Shown here: positions 1 to 8,683 of the stretch, one piece after another
Layout: every line of letters starts with the position of its first letter
How positions within the stretch are numbered: the stretch's first letter is position 1
Origin: Streptomyces luomodiensis
Lineage (GTDB): Bacteria > Actinomycetota > Actinomycetes > Streptomycetales > Streptomycetaceae
DNA length: 64,000 bases
Assembly: GCF_031679605.1 (NCBI RefSeq)
Contig: NZ_CP117522.1
Location: forward strand, 6,200,001-6,264,000
Reading direction: 5' to 3'
The notes under the pieces: generated by a model
Databases searched by the model: none
Told to the model about the DNA's origin: nothing
Seen by the model: the letters and a program-made list of their open reading frames with translations, nothing else
Made by a program: the position numbers and the translations under genes

Positions 1-1049
1 ACCATCTGCCGGTCGTCCTTGATCTTGTAGACCTTGGGGTCGAGCTTGGGGAAGGCGTACAGCGCGCCCTTGGGCTTCACGCAGGTCACGCCCGGGATCT
101 GGGTCAGCAGGTCGTACGCCGTGTCGCGCTGCTCCAGCAGCCGGCCGCCGGGGAGCACCAGGTCCTTGATCGACTGACGGCCGCCGAGCGCCGCGGCCAC
201 CGCGTGCTGGGCCGGCATGTTGGCGCACAGCCGCATATTGGCCAGGATCGTCAGCCCCTCCAGATAGCTGGCCGCGTGCGCCTTGGGGCCGCAGACCGCC
301 AGCCAGCCGCTGCGGTAGCCCGCCACCCGGTACGCCTTGGACAGCCCGTTGAAGGTGAGCGTCAGCAGATCGGGGGCGACGACGGCGGTCGGGGTGTGGG
401 TGGCCCCGTCGTAGAGGATCTTGTCGTAGATCTCGTCCGAGCAGACGATCAGCTGATGGCGGCGGGCGATGTCGGTGAGGCCGCGCAGCGTCTCCTCGCC
501 ATAGACGGCGCCCGTGGGGTTGTTGGGGTTGATGATGACGAGCGCCTTGGTGCGGTCGGTGACCTTGCGCTCGATGTCGGCGAGGTCCGGCAGCCAGTCC
601 GACTGCTCGTCGCAGCGGTAGTGGACGGCGGTGCCGCCGGCGAGTGAGACCGCGGCGGTCCACAGCGGATAGTCGGGGGCGGGGACGAGGACCTCGTCAC
701 CGTCGTCGAGCAGCCCCTGCATCGCCATCTGGATCAGCTCGGAGACGCCGTTGCCGAGGAAGACGTCCTCGACGTCGAGGTCGATGCCCTGGGTCTGGTA
801 GTGCTGCATCACCGCGCGCCGCGCGGACAGCAGACCCTTGGCGTCGCCGTAGCCGTGGGCGTCGCCGAGGTTGCGGAGCATGTCCTCGAGGATCTCCGGC
901 GGGCACTCGAAGCCGAAAGTGGCCGGATTTCCGGTGTTCAGCTTGAGGATGCGGTGTCCTGCCGCCTCCAGCCGCATCGCCTCCTCGAGCACCGGGCCAC
1001 GGATTTCGTAGCAGACGTTGGCGAGCTTCGTGGACTGGATCACCTGCAT
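1..1049 (-). CDS. alaA: AlaA-type alanine aminotransferase, 3' end outside window
   Basis: PLP-dependent class I aminotransferase, probably pyruvate/glutamate-alanine transamination in the cytosol. From the ATG complementary to 1047-1049 the protein begins MQVIQSTKLANVCYEIRGPV, close along its length to E. coli AlaA as I remember it: GNPATFGF near the N-terminus, VPAPDYPLWTAAVSL, IINPNNPTGAVY, and the Schiff-base lysine in LSKAYRVAGYR (about K238). About 350 of roughly 400 residues are visible and the C-terminus runs off the left edge. Transcribed leftward, separated by 152 bp from the D-aminoacylase gene that ends upstream of it. The family call is secure; physiological amino-group preference is inferred. 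Confidence 0.9.
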   Translation of the reverse strand, partial: MQVIQSTKLANVCYEIRGPVLEEAMRLEAAGHRILKLNTGNPATFGFECPPEILEDMLRNLGDAHGYGDAKGLLSARRAVMQHYQTQGIDLDVEDVFLGNGVSELIQMAMQGLLDDGDEVLVPAPDYPLWTAAVSLAGGTAVHYRCDEQSDWLPDLADIERKVTDRTKALVIINPNNPTGAVYGEETLRGLTDIARRHQLIVCSDEIYDKILYDGATHTPTAVVAPDLLTLTFNGLSKAYRVAGYRSGWLAVCGPKAHAASYLEGLTILANMRLCANMPAQHAVAAALGGRQSIKDLVLPGGRLLEQRDTAYDLLTQIPGVTCVKPKGALYAFPKLDPKVYKIKDDRQM

Positions 1050-1201
1050 GTCGGCCACCTTACGGTGGTGTATCGGAAGCCGCTCGGTGTTTTTCGCCAC
1101 GTGGACGGTGTACGGGAGCGCCGGGCGGCGGGCCGCGCGCCCCCGCGCGCCGCCCTGAGCGTTCGGTCTCCCGCCACCCCGGTCGGCTGGTACGGCCCCG
1201 G

Positions 1202-2827
1202 TCAGCCCGTGTGCCGACGCACCGCGCGCCCCGCCAGAGCGGCTGTCCTCCGCCCGTCCTCGATGACGAAGCGGCCGTCGATCAGGACGTGCGGAATCCC
1301 CGCCGGCAGGGTGCGGGGGGAGTCGAACGTCGAGCCCGCGGCGACCGTGTCCGGGTCGAAGAGGACCAGGTCGGCGCGGTAGCCCTCGCGGATCTCGCCG
1401 CGGTCGGGGAGGCGGAGCCGGGCCGCGGGGCGGGCGGTGAGGTGGGCCACGCACTCCTCCAGGGAGAGGACGCCCAGCTCGCGGACGTAGCGGCCCAGGT
1501 AGTGGGGGAAGGTGCCGTACGCCCGGGGGTGGGGCTTGGCGCCGTGCAGGATGCCGTCGCTGCCGCCGGTGTGGACCGGGTGCTGCATGATGGCCTGGAC
1601 GTTCTCCTCGTGCCCGACGTGCTGAAGGATCGTCGAGCCGAGGTGGTCCTCCAGGAGGAGACGGCGCGCGGTGACCCAGGGGGCCTCGCCCCGCTCACGG
1701 GCGCTCGCGGCGACGGTCTTGCCGACGTAGCCGCTCAGGGCCGGGGTGCTCACCCCGGAGATCTCGATGGTGTCCCACTCCATCGGCACCCCGTGGCAGC
1801 CGTCCGCGCCCTCCTCCTCCATGACCCGCCGGATCCGCTCGGCCGTCGCCTCGTCCCGCAGCCGCGCGAGGGTCGCCTCGGGACCGCCTTCGGCCGCCCA
1901 GCTCGGCAGCATCGCGGCGAGCGTGGTGCAGCCGGGGAGATAGGGATAGGTGTCGAGCGTGATGTCGGCGCCCTGGGCGAGCGCGGCGTCCAGGAGGGCG
2001 AGCAGCTCGGGGGCGCGGCCCTTGTTGAGGCCGAAGTTCATGGTGGCGTGGGCGAGATGCAGGGCGCAGCCCGCCTCGCGGGTGAGCGCCACCATCTCCT
2101 CGTACGCGCGCAGGGCGCCCGCGCCGTAGGAGCGGTGGTGCGGGCAGTAGTAGCCGTCGTACGCGGCCACGACCCGGCACAGCTCGGTGAGTTCGGCGTC
2201 GGAGGCGTACATCCCCGGGGTGTAGGTGAGGCCGGAGGAGAGGCCGACGGCCCCCTGTTCCAGCCCCTCGGCCACCAGCCGCTTCATCGTCTCCAGCTCG
2301 GCGGGGGTGGCGTCGCGGTCCGCCCAGCCGACCGCGAGCATCCGTACGGTGCCCTGGGGAACGAGGTACGCGGCGTTGACCGCGATGCCCTGGCCGTCGA
2401 AGCCGTGGTCGAGACGGTCCAGGAACTCGCCGACGGTGCGCCAGGTGAAGTCGATGTCCGAGCCGTCGCCGTTCCAGCCGGTGATGGCGGTACGGATCTG
2501 GGCGAGGGTGCGGTCGTCGACGGGGGCGTAGGACAGACCGTCCTGGCCGATGACCTCGAGGGTGACGCCCTGGGCGGCCTTCGCGGAGTGGTCGGGATCG
2601 CGGAGCAGCGCGAGGTCGCTGTGCGCGTGCATGTCGATGAAACCGGGCGAGAGGACGAGGCCGTCCGCGTCCAGGACGCGCCGGCCTACTGGGCGCGGCC
2701 CGCCCCCCTCCGGCACGATGCCGACGATCCGCCCGCCGTCCTCGCCGACGTCCACGCCGACGTCCGCCCGGTAGCGGGCTCGGCCGGTGCCGTCGACGAC
2801 CTGCGCACCGCGGATGACCAGGTCCAT
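1202..2827 (-). CDS. N-acyl-D-amino-acid deacylase (D-aminoacylase family)
   Basis: Amidohydrolase of 541 aa that should hydrolyse N-acyl-D-amino acids to the free D-amino acid. The amidohydrolase HxH metal motif is in GFIDMHAHSD, a second metal histidine in LHLAHATMNFG, and the catalytic aspartate in GGSDGILHGAKPHP. The C-terminal VLFDPDTV and ADLVLFD pattern is typical of the family. The open frame runs far upstream, but the start at MDLVIRGAQVVDG (ATG complementary to 2825-2827) has an AGAAGGAC ribosome site about 8 nt before it and matches the usual family N-terminus. It lies 62 bp downstream of the DSD1-like gene on the same strand, so the two probably form an operon for D-amino-acid release and breakdown. 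Confidence 0.87.
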   Translation of the reverse strand: MDLVIRGAQVVDGTGRARYRADVGVDVGEDGGRIVGIVPEGGGPRPVGRRVLDADGLVLSPGFIDMHAHSDLALLRDPDHSAKAAQGVTLEVIGQDGLSYAPVDDRTLAQIRTAITGWNGDGSDIDFTWRTVGEFLDRLDHGFDGQGIAVNAAYLVPQGTVRMLAVGWADRDATPAELETMKRLVAEGLEQGAVGLSSGLTYTPGMYASDAELTELCRVVAAYDGYYCPHHRSYGAGALRAYEEMVALTREAGCALHLAHATMNFGLNKGRAPELLALLDAALAQGADITLDTYPYLPGCTTLAAMLPSWAAEGGPEATLARLRDEATAERIRRVMEEEGADGCHGVPMEWDTIEISGVSTPALSGYVGKTVAASARERGEAPWVTARRLLLEDHLGSTILQHVGHEENVQAIMQHPVHTGGSDGILHGAKPHPRAYGTFPHYLGRYVRELGVLSLEECVAHLTARPAARLRLPDRGEIREGYRADLVLFDPDTVAAGSTFDSPRTLPAGIPHVLIDGRFVIEDGRRTAALAGRAVRRHTG

Positions 2828-2889
2828 GTGGGTACGTCCTTCTGTTTCTGTACGTGTCGGTCCGCGCAACGCGCCTTGGGCGCGCTGTT

Positions 2890-4188
2890 TCAGAAGAAGG
2901 TGCGGATGTAGTCCGTGACCGTGCCGTCCGCCTCCGCCACCGGAATCAGCTGCCACTTGTCGAAGCTGGTGCACGGATGCGAGAGCCCCAGGCCCACCCA
3001 GTCGCCGACCTCCAGCTCCGTGCCGTCCGCGACGGTGACCCAGGCGTGCTGGTCGGAGAGGGCCGTGATGGTCAGGCCCGTGGCGGGGCGGGTTGAGCCG
3101 TCGCGGGCGGAGCGGATGAGCTGGGGTGCGGGCAGGTCGAGGTCGTACGCCGCGTCCCGCTTGCCCGCGTTGAGGAACGCCTGGCCGGGTTCGGGGCGGG
3201 AGACGACCTGGGCCCACAGGCGGAAGGCCGGGTGCAGCTCGCCCTCCTCCGGGACGCGGTTGAACGGGGTGATGTGCCGGTAGTGACCGTCGTCGTGGGA
3301 GACGTACGCCCCCGAGCGCAGCAGCTTGCAAACCGGCCGGGACAGCGTGGGCAGCTCCGCGAAGACGTCCGCCACCGCGTCGAACCACGCGCTGCCGCCC
3401 GCGCTCACCACGATCTCGTCCTGCGCGCCCAGCCCCGCGAAGCGGCCCGCCGCGTCGAAATCGGCGGCCAGCGCGGTGAGCCGGCGCAGCCATGCCCGTA
3501 CCCGCTCGCCGTCCGCCCCCGGCACCTCGCCCTCGTAGCCGGCGACGCCGACCAGCCGCAGGGTCCCGGTGGCCGCGACCGCGTCGGCGACCGCCGCGCA
3601 CTCCGCCTCCGTACGGACCCCCGTGCGCGCGCCCTCGCCCGCGCCCAGCTCGACCACCACGTCGACCGGCCGCCGCGCCCCCGCCTCCCGCAGCGCCGTG
3701 TCCATCAGCTCGACGCCGCGCACCGAGTCGACGTAGGCGATGAAGCGGAAACCGGGGTCGGCGTCGAGTTCGGCCGCGAGCCAGCGCAGGGCGGCGGCGT
3801 CGACGACCTCGTTGGCGAGGAAGATCCGCTGGATGCCGAAGGCCCGGTAGATCCGCACCTGGGTGGGGACGGCCGCGGTGATGCCCCAGGCCCCGTGATC
3901 GAGCTGGCGTTCGAAGAGCTGGGGGGCCAGGGAGGTCTTGCCGTGCGGGGCGAAGGCGAGCCCATGGGCGGCGGAGTAGCGCTCCATCGCGAGCAGATTG
4001 TGCTCCAGGGCCTCGGCCGACAGCGCCAGGACGGGTGTGGTGAAGCCGCCGGTGAACAGGGAGCGCCGCTCGGCGGCGAGTTCGCCGACCGTGCGTCCCT
4101 CGGCGTCCGGCGGCAGTCCCTTGAAGCGGTGGTCGACGCGCTCCCGTGCGAGGGCGGCGACGGCCGGGGCGCTGTGGTCGGTGGCCAT
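2890..4188 (-). CDS. DSD1-like PLP enzyme (D-serine dehydratase / D-threonine aldolase-like, alanine racemase fold)
   Basis: Protein of 432 aa with the N-terminal alanine-racemase TIM-barrel fold found in D-serine dehydratase/D-threonine aldolase relatives and in proteins labelled amino acid deaminase. The likely PLP lysine is K84 in APHGKTSLAP. The C-terminal DSD domain carries the probable metal-binding DGHYRHITPF region and a late HPCTSFDKW motif with His and Cys. The start has GGAGG 7 nt upstream. It is the first gene of the leftward operon with the D-aminoacylase, and its start is 24 bp from a palindromic operator. Role inferred: deamination or cleavage of a D-amino acid freed by the deacylase. 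The exact substrate cannot be told from sequence. Confidence 0.82.
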   Translation of the reverse strand: MATDHSAPAVAALARERVDHRFKGLPPDAEGRTVGELAAERRSLFTGGFTTPVLALSAEALEHNLLAMERYSAAHGLAFAPHGKTSLAPQLFERQLDHGAWGITAAVPTQVRIYRAFGIQRIFLANEVVDAAALRWLAAELDADPGFRFIAYVDSVRGVELMDTALREAGARRPVDVVVELGAGEGARTGVRTEAECAAVADAVAATGTLRLVGVAGYEGEVPGADGERVRAWLRRLTALAADFDAAGRFAGLGAQDEIVVSAGGSAWFDAVADVFAELPTLSRPVCKLLRSGAYVSHDDGHYRHITPFNRVPEEGELHPAFRLWAQVVSRPEPGQAFLNAGKRDAAYDLDLPAPQLIRSARDGSTRPATGLTITALSDQHAWVTVADGTELEVGDWVGLGLSHPCTSFDKWQLIPVAEADGTVTDYIRTFF

Positions 4189-4212
4189 GGAGGCGCCTCC
4201 ATACGATTCCGT

Positions 4213-4229
4213 GTTGCAATATCTGCAAC
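4213..4229. promoter_or_regulatory. Probable IclR-type operator GTTGCA-N5-TGCAAC
   Basis: Perfect 6-bp half-sites separated by ATATC, in the 146-bp divergent region between the DSD1-like gene (minus) and the PfkB kinase (plus). A second short dyad, GCGT-ATA-ACGC at 4237-4247, lies beside it. The region is AT-richer than its surroundings. The encoded IclR regulator at 5774 is the natural candidate ligand-responsive repressor for both arms. Dyad seen directly; the partner is inferred. Confidence 0.6.
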
Positions 4230-4334
4230 GCTCATTGCGTATAACGCTTAGCGCTGTCTAACATCCCGCCCAGCACCGGGTCAACGGTGCGTGGTTCACC
4301 CCCAGCCGTTCGTCCCCGAGGAGCGAGACCGACC

Positions 4335-5777
4335 GTGCCCCCTCTCCCCAGCGTCGAGGCAGTCGAGGCCGTCGATGTCGTCTGTCTGGGCGAGTCGATG
4401 GTGACCTTCCTGCCGTCCCGTGCGGGCCGGCTGGCGGACGTCCCCTCCTTCGCCCGGGGCATCGGCGGTGCCGAGTCCAATGTCGCCTGCGGACTCGCCC
4501 GCGCCGGGCACCGCGCGCGCTGGATCAGCCGGGTGGGCGCGGACGGCTTCGGCGAGCACCTCGTGCGGGAGATCGCGGCCACCGGCGTGGACACGGCATA
4601 CGTCCAGCGCGATCCGTACCGTCCCACCGGCATCTACTTCCGTACGGCGGGCGAGCGCGCCGTCGGCTCCGAACCGGTGGAGCCGGTGGAGCCGGTGGAC
4701 GGGGACGGCCCCGCGGAACCGCTCGCCGAGGTGCTCTACTACCGGGCCGGATCGGCCGCCGCGGCCATGTCCCCGGCGCTCATCCCCCGGGAGTGGGCAT
4801 GGTCCGGCCGGGTGCTCCACCTGACCGGTATCACCCCGGCCCTCTCCGGCGACTGCCGCGCGCTGATGCGCGAGCTGACCACCCGCGCCCCCGGCCGCCC
4901 CCTCGTCTCCTTCGACCTCAACTACCGGGTCTCGCTGTGGCGGACCGCGGACGCCGGCGCGAGTGAGAACAAGACGGTGAGTGGGACTGTGAGTGGGCCC
5001 GCGACCGCGACCGCGACCGGGGCCGGGGCCGGGACCGGGGCCGGGCCCGCCACCGCGACCGCGACCGGGGCCGCCACCGCGACCGGGGCCGGGCCTGCGA
5101 CCGGGCCCGCCACCGGGCCCGAGGCCGGGAGTAGGCCCGAGACCGCGACCGCGACCGGGGCCGGGAGTAGGCCCGCGACCGCGACCGGGGCCGGGCTTGC
5201 GACGGGGCCCGCGACCGAGAACGCCGGCGGACTCGCGGCTGCGGATCTCGGCGCCGAGCAGGCCCCCGCCGTCCTGCTCGGCCTCGCCCGCGGCTGCGAC
5301 CTCGTCTTCGTCGGCGAGGACGAGGCCGAGGCGGTCTGGGGAGTGCGCGGCCCCGAGGCGATCCGGGCCGCGCTGCCCGAACCGCACACCCTGGTCGTCA
5401 AGCAGGGCAGCGCCGGGGCCACCGCCTACGCCCGCCGCCCGGACGGCACCGACGCCGTGACCTTCGAACCCGCCCCGCGTGTCGACGTCGTCGTCCCCGT
5501 CGGCGCGGGCGACGCCTTCGCCGCCGGCTTCCTCTCCGGCACCCTGCGCGGGCTGCCCGTCGCCGAACGGCTGCGCCACGGCCACCTCATGGCCGCCGCC
5601 GTCCTCACCGTCCCCGGCGACCTGGGCACTCCGCCGTCCCGTGAGCACGCCGACCGCCTGGTGGCACTCGATGCCACGGAGTGGGGCACACTGCGATTCG
5701 GCCCCGGCTGGACGGATCTGCCGAGTCCCGCCGAAAAGTGGGCCGAGACCGCAGCGGTGGAGGTATCCGACCCATGA
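4335..5777 (+). CDS. PfkB-family sugar kinase (2-keto-3-deoxygluconate kinase-like) with a low-complexity insert
   Basis: Ribokinase-fold sugar kinase. It shows GGAESNVACGLARAG (PfkB signature 1), DLNYR in the core, and VPVGAGDAFAAGF (signature 2, catalytic Asp) near the C-terminus. The GTG at 4335, preceded by GAGGAGCGAG, is chosen over the GTG at 4287 because it leaves a normal N-terminus (VDVVCLGESMVTF). At 480 aa it is well above the 310-340 aa usual for the family. The excess is mainly a roughly 85-residue Ala/Thr/Gly/Pro block at about residues 212-297, placed between DLNYRVSLW and the C-terminal lobe, plus a short VEPVEPV repeat near residue 117. Its TGA overlaps the ATG of the IclR gene. 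Likely phosphorylates a keto-sugar acid supplied by the GntP permease; substrate not proven. Confidence 0.82.
   Translation: MPPLPSVEAVEAVDVVCLGESMVTFLPSRAGRLADVPSFARGIGGAESNVACGLARAGHRARWISRVGADGFGEHLVREIAATGVDTAYVQRDPYRPTGIYFRTAGERAVGSEPVEPVEPVDGDGPAEPLAEVLYYRAGSAAAAMSPALIPREWAWSGRVLHLTGITPALSGDCRALMRELTTRAPGRPLVSFDLNYRVSLWRTADAGASENKTVSGTVSGPATATATGAGAGTGAGPATATATGAATATGAGPATGPATGPEAGSRPETATATGAGSRPATATGAGLATGPATENAGGLAAADLGAEQAPAVLLGLARGCDLVFVGEDEAEAVWGVRGPEAIRAALPEPHTLVVKQGSAGATAYARRPDGTDAVTFEPAPRVDVVVPVGAGDAFAAGFLSGTLRGLPVAERLRHGHLMAAAVLTVPGDLGTPPSREHADRLVALDATEWGTLRFGPGWTDLPSPAEKWAETAAVEVSDP
4998..5216 (+). repeat. In-frame GC-rich simple repeat inside the kinase gene
   Basis: About 220 bp built from short units such as GCGACC, GGGGCC and GGGCCC (for example gcgaccgcgaccgcgacc, ggggccgggacc). 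It encodes alternating Ala-Thr and Gly-Ala blocks and stays in frame with the kinase. Absent from ordinary PfkB proteins, so it looks like slippage expansion in a surface loop. Opposite-strand frames through it are open only because of its composition. Confidence 0.85.
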
Positions 5778-6622
5778 GCCAGACCGTCGACCGAGCGCTG
5801 AGCATCCTGCCGTTGCTGGCGGAGGGGCCGGCCAACCTGGAGCAGGTCGCCACCCGGCTGGGGGTGCACAAGTCGACCGCGCTGCGGCTGCTGCGCACCC
5901 TGCACGAGCACGGCATGGTCTACCGCCAGCGGGACCAGCGCTACCGCCTCGGCGCCCGGCTCTTCGCGCTCGCGCAGGAGGCGGTGGAGAACCTCGACGT
6001 ACGCGAGATCGCCCACCCCTATCTGGTGGCGCTCAACGAACGCTGCGGACACACCGTCCATCTCGCGGTGTACGAGGAGAACGAGGTGCTCTACATCGAC
6101 AAGGTGGAGAGCCGCTATCCGGTGCGGATGTACTCGCGGATCGGCAAGCCCGTCGCCATCACCGTCGCCGCGGTGGCCAAGCTGCTGCTGGCCGATCTGC
6201 CCGAGCCCGAGCGCCGGGCGCTGGCCGAACGGCTCACCTACCCCGCGTACACGCCCCGTTCGACGCCGAACGCCGAGGCGTTCCTCAAGGAGCTGGCGAC
6301 CGTACGCGAACAGGGCTGGGCCACCGACCTGGGCGGCCACGAGGAGTCGATCAACTGCGTCGGGGCGCCGATCCGGGGTGCGGACGGACGGGTCGTGGCC
6401 GCCTGCTCGGTGTCGGCGCCGAACGTCGTCATCAGCGCCGAGGAACTCCTCGCCCTGCTGCCGCTGGTGCGCCGCACGGCGGAGGAGATCAGCCGGGAAT
6501 ACTCGGGCGACGCCCCGGTGTCCCACGCACCGCACGGCGCGATCACGGCGCCGGGCACCCCCACACCGCACGACCCATCGCACGGAACACCCGAGAAGAG
6601 AGCCGAGGAAACCTCCTCATGA
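5774..6622 (+). CDS. IclR-family transcriptional regulator
   Basis: Regulator of 282 aa with an N-terminal winged helix (VATRLGVHKSTALRLLRTL, about residues 25-45) and a C-terminal IclR effector domain (GHTVHLAVYEENEVLYIDK; GWATDLGGHEESINCVGAPI; AACSVSAP). Start taken at the ATG overlapping the kinase TGA (ATGA), although the frame is open further upstream. Its own TGA overlaps the RidA ATG the same way, so kinase, regulator and ridA are translationally coupled. Probably controls this operon and the divergent D-amino-acid genes from the dyad at 4213-4229. The last 30 residues are low-complexity and Pro/Thr-rich. Confidence 0.92.
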   Translation: MSQTVDRALSILPLLAEGPANLEQVATRLGVHKSTALRLLRTLHEHGMVYRQRDQRYRLGARLFALAQEAVENLDVREIAHPYLVALNERCGHTVHLAVYEENEVLYIDKVESRYPVRMYSRIGKPVAITVAAVAKLLLADLPEPERRALAERLTYPAYTPRSTPNAEAFLKELATVREQGWATDLGGHEESINCVGAPIRGADGRVVAACSVSAPNVVISAEELLALLPLVRRTAEEISREYSGDAPVSHAPHGAITAPGTPTPHDPSHGTPEKRAEETSS

Positions 6623-7032
6623 GCGAGAAGCTCCAGAAGACCGCGATCACCCCGGCCACGCACACCACGCCGCCCGCCAAGTTCTCCCACGGCGTGAAGA
6701 AGGGGAACATCCTCCAGGTCGCCGGTCAGGTCGGCTTCGGCCCCGCGGTCCCGGGCCAGGCCCCCGCCCCCGTCGGGCCGACCCTGCGCGAGCAGACCCT
6801 GCAGACCCTGCGCAATGTGCAGGCCGTGCTGGAGGAGGGCGGCGCGAGCTGGGAGGACGCGGTGATGGTGCGCGTCTACCTCACCGACACCGGCCACTTC
6901 GCCGAGTTCAACGAGATCTACAACGAGTTCTTCGCCGATCTCAAGGAGGCCCCGGCCGCCCGTACGACGGTCTACGTCGGCCTTCCCGCCGGTCTGCTCG
7001 TCGAGATCGACGCCCTCGCCGTCCTGGGCTGA
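6619..7032 (+). CDS. RidA family enamine/imine deaminase
   Basis: RidA/YjgF fold of 137 aa. RidA proteins speed hydrolysis of reactive 2-aminoacrylate-type enamines made by PLP enzymes such as serine dehydratases. Visible family features: GNILQVAGQVGF near residue 35, VRVYLTDTGHFAEFNEIY, and the conserved Arg in PAARTTVYVGLPAG followed by LLVEIDALA. Starts at the ATG overlapping the IclR stop. Its presence beside a DSD1-like PLP enzyme fits a role in clearing the enamine product of D-serine-type dehydration. Family firm; that coupling is inference. Confidence 0.92.
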   Translation: MSEKLQKTAITPATHTTPPAKFSHGVKKGNILQVAGQVGFGPAVPGQAPAPVGPTLREQTLQTLRNVQAVLEEGGASWEDAVMVRVYLTDTGHFAEFNEIYNEFFADLKEAPAARTTVYVGLPAGLLVEIDALAVLG

Positions 7033-7053
7033 CCCCGGAGCACCCGACATCCC

Positions 7054-7084
7054 GGGGCGGGCGGGAGCGTCCCCCGCCCGCCCC
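7054..7084 (+). terminator. Rho-independent-type hairpin after ridA
   Basis: Perfect 12-bp GC stem (GGGGCGGGCGGG / CCCGCCCGCCCC) with a 7-nt loop, 21 nt after the ridA stop. No clear U-tract, as is common in streptomycetes. Confidence 0.6.
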
Positions 7085-7201
7085 GGCCGCCCTCCCCGAC
7101 GCGTCGGAAAGCACGAACCCTGATCACCCCTACCCAAGCTCCACCAGCGCGCGGCCCTCCGCCGTGCGGCGCTACCCCCTACCCACATTCCGGAGTCCCC
7201 C

Positions 7202-8683
7202 ATGCTGTTCGCGGCCACCTCCGTCACCTCCGCCGCCGAGACGCCACCCCACACCGGTGGTCTGCTCGCGCTCATCCCCGGCACCGCCGGTCTGCTGACC
7301 GTCGCCGCCCTCGGTATCGCCCTTCTGCTCTACCTGATCATCAAGGTCCGGCTCCAGCCCTTCGTGGCGCTGCTCGGCGTCTCCATCGCGGTCGGTCTGG
7401 CCGCGGGGCTGTCGGTCACCGAACTCTTCGGCACGGTGCAGAAGTCCGACGCCGTCTCGCTCATCGAATCCGGGATGGGCGGCATCCTCGGCCATATCGC
7501 CATCATCATCGGCCTGGGCACGATGCTCGGCGCGATCCTGGAGGTCTCCGGCGGCGCGGAGGCGCTCAGCGCCCGGCTGCTCGGCATCTTCGGAGAGAAG
7601 CGGGCGCCGCTCGCGATGGGGCTGACCGGCCTGATCTTCGGCATACCCGTCTTCTTCGACGTCGGCATCTTCGTCCTCGCGCCGATCGTCTACGCGGCCG
7701 CCAAGCGCAGCGGCAAGTCGATCCTGCTCTACGCGATGCCGCTGCTGGCCGGCCTGTCCATGACCCACGCCTTCCTGCCGCCGCACCCCGGCCCGGTGGC
7801 CGCGGCCGGACTGCTCCACGTCGACCTGGGCTGGGTCATCCTGATGGGCATCGTCGTGGGCATCCCGTCGGTGCTGGCCGCGTGGGGCTACGCCGCCTGG
7901 ATCGGCAAGCGCGTCTTCGTCCCCGTACCGCAGGACATGGTCGAGGCGGCCGAGGAGTCCAGGGAGGCGGTCGCGGCCCAGCAGCGCGCCTCCGGCGCCA
8001 CCCCGGCCGAGCGGCCGGTCTCGGTGGCCACGGTCCTCACCATCATCGGCACCCCGCTCGTCCTCATCCTCTGCGCGACCTTCTCCTCCATCGCGCTGGA
8101 CCCGAGCACCGGCCGCTCGGTCATCGAGTTCTTCGGCCACCCCTTCGTGGCGCTGACGATCGCCCTGCTCCTCGCCTACTACCTGCTGGGCATCCGGCGC
8201 GGCTGGTCCCGCAAGTCCCTGGAGACCGTCTCCACCGCCTCCCTCAAGCCCGTCGGCAACATCCTCCTGGTCGTCGGCGCGGGCGGGGTCTTCGGCGCGG
8301 TCCTCAAGGGCAGCGGGGTCGCCCAGGCCCTCGCCGACGCCTTCGACAGCGCGGGCCTGCCGGTCATCGTGCTGGCCTGGCTGATCTCGGTGGTGCTCCG
8401 GGTCGCCCAGGGCTCGGCGACGGTCGCGATCGTCACGACGGCGGGCATCGTCACCCCGCTGCTCGCCGACGGCCACTACTCCCAGGCCCATCTGGCCCTG
8501 GTCATCATGGCCATCTCGGCGGGCTCGATCTTCGCCTCGCACGTCAACGACGGCGGCTTCTGGATGGTGGCCAAGTACTTCGGCATCTCCGAGAGCGACA
8601 CGCTGAAGTCCTGGACGGTCCTGGAGACGGTGCTGTCGGTGGCCGGGTTCGTGGTGGCGGGGCTGCTGAGCGTCGTCATCTAG
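7202..8683 (+). CDS. GntP-family gluconate/sugar-acid permease
   Basis: Polytopic permease of 493 aa with about 12-14 hydrophobic segments. GntP family marks include GGILGHIAIIIGLGTMLG, the LPPHPGPVAAAG motif (about residues 195-206), GAGGVFGAVLKGSG, and the late QGSATVAIVTTAG and HVNDGGFW motifs. A GGAG ribosome site precedes the ATG. It follows the kinase-iclR-ridA operon after a hairpin, so it may be read from its own promoter. Predicted proton symporter for gluconate or a related sugar acid that the PfkB kinase could use; a D-amino acid (DsdX-like) is an alternative given the neighbours. Confidence 0.92.
   Translation: MLFAATSVTSAAETPPHTGGLLALIPGTAGLLTVAALGIALLLYLIIKVRLQPFVALLGVSIAVGLAAGLSVTELFGTVQKSDAVSLIESGMGGILGHIAIIIGLGTMLGAILEVSGGAEALSARLLGIFGEKRAPLAMGLTGLIFGIPVFFDVGIFVLAPIVYAAAKRSGKSILLYAMPLLAGLSMTHAFLPPHPGPVAAAGLLHVDLGWVILMGIVVGIPSVLAAWGYAAWIGKRVFVPVPQDMVEAAEESREAVAAQQRASGATPAERPVSVATVLTIIGTPLVLILCATFSSIALDPSTGRSVIEFFGHPFVALTIALLLAYYLLGIRRGWSRKSLETVSTASLKPVGNILLVVGAGGVFGAVLKGSGVAQALADAFDSAGLPVIVLAWLISVVLRVAQGSATVAIVTTAGIVTPLLADGHYSQAHLALVIMAISAGSIFASHVNDGGFWMVAKYFGISESDTLKSWTVLETVLSVAGFVVAGLLSVVI

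Noticed and set aside
4296..5648. A 450-codon minus frame over the kinase gene including the repeat.
   Set aside because: Composition artefact. The plus frame has PfkB signatures, a start with ribosome site and ATGA coupling; the minus frame has none.
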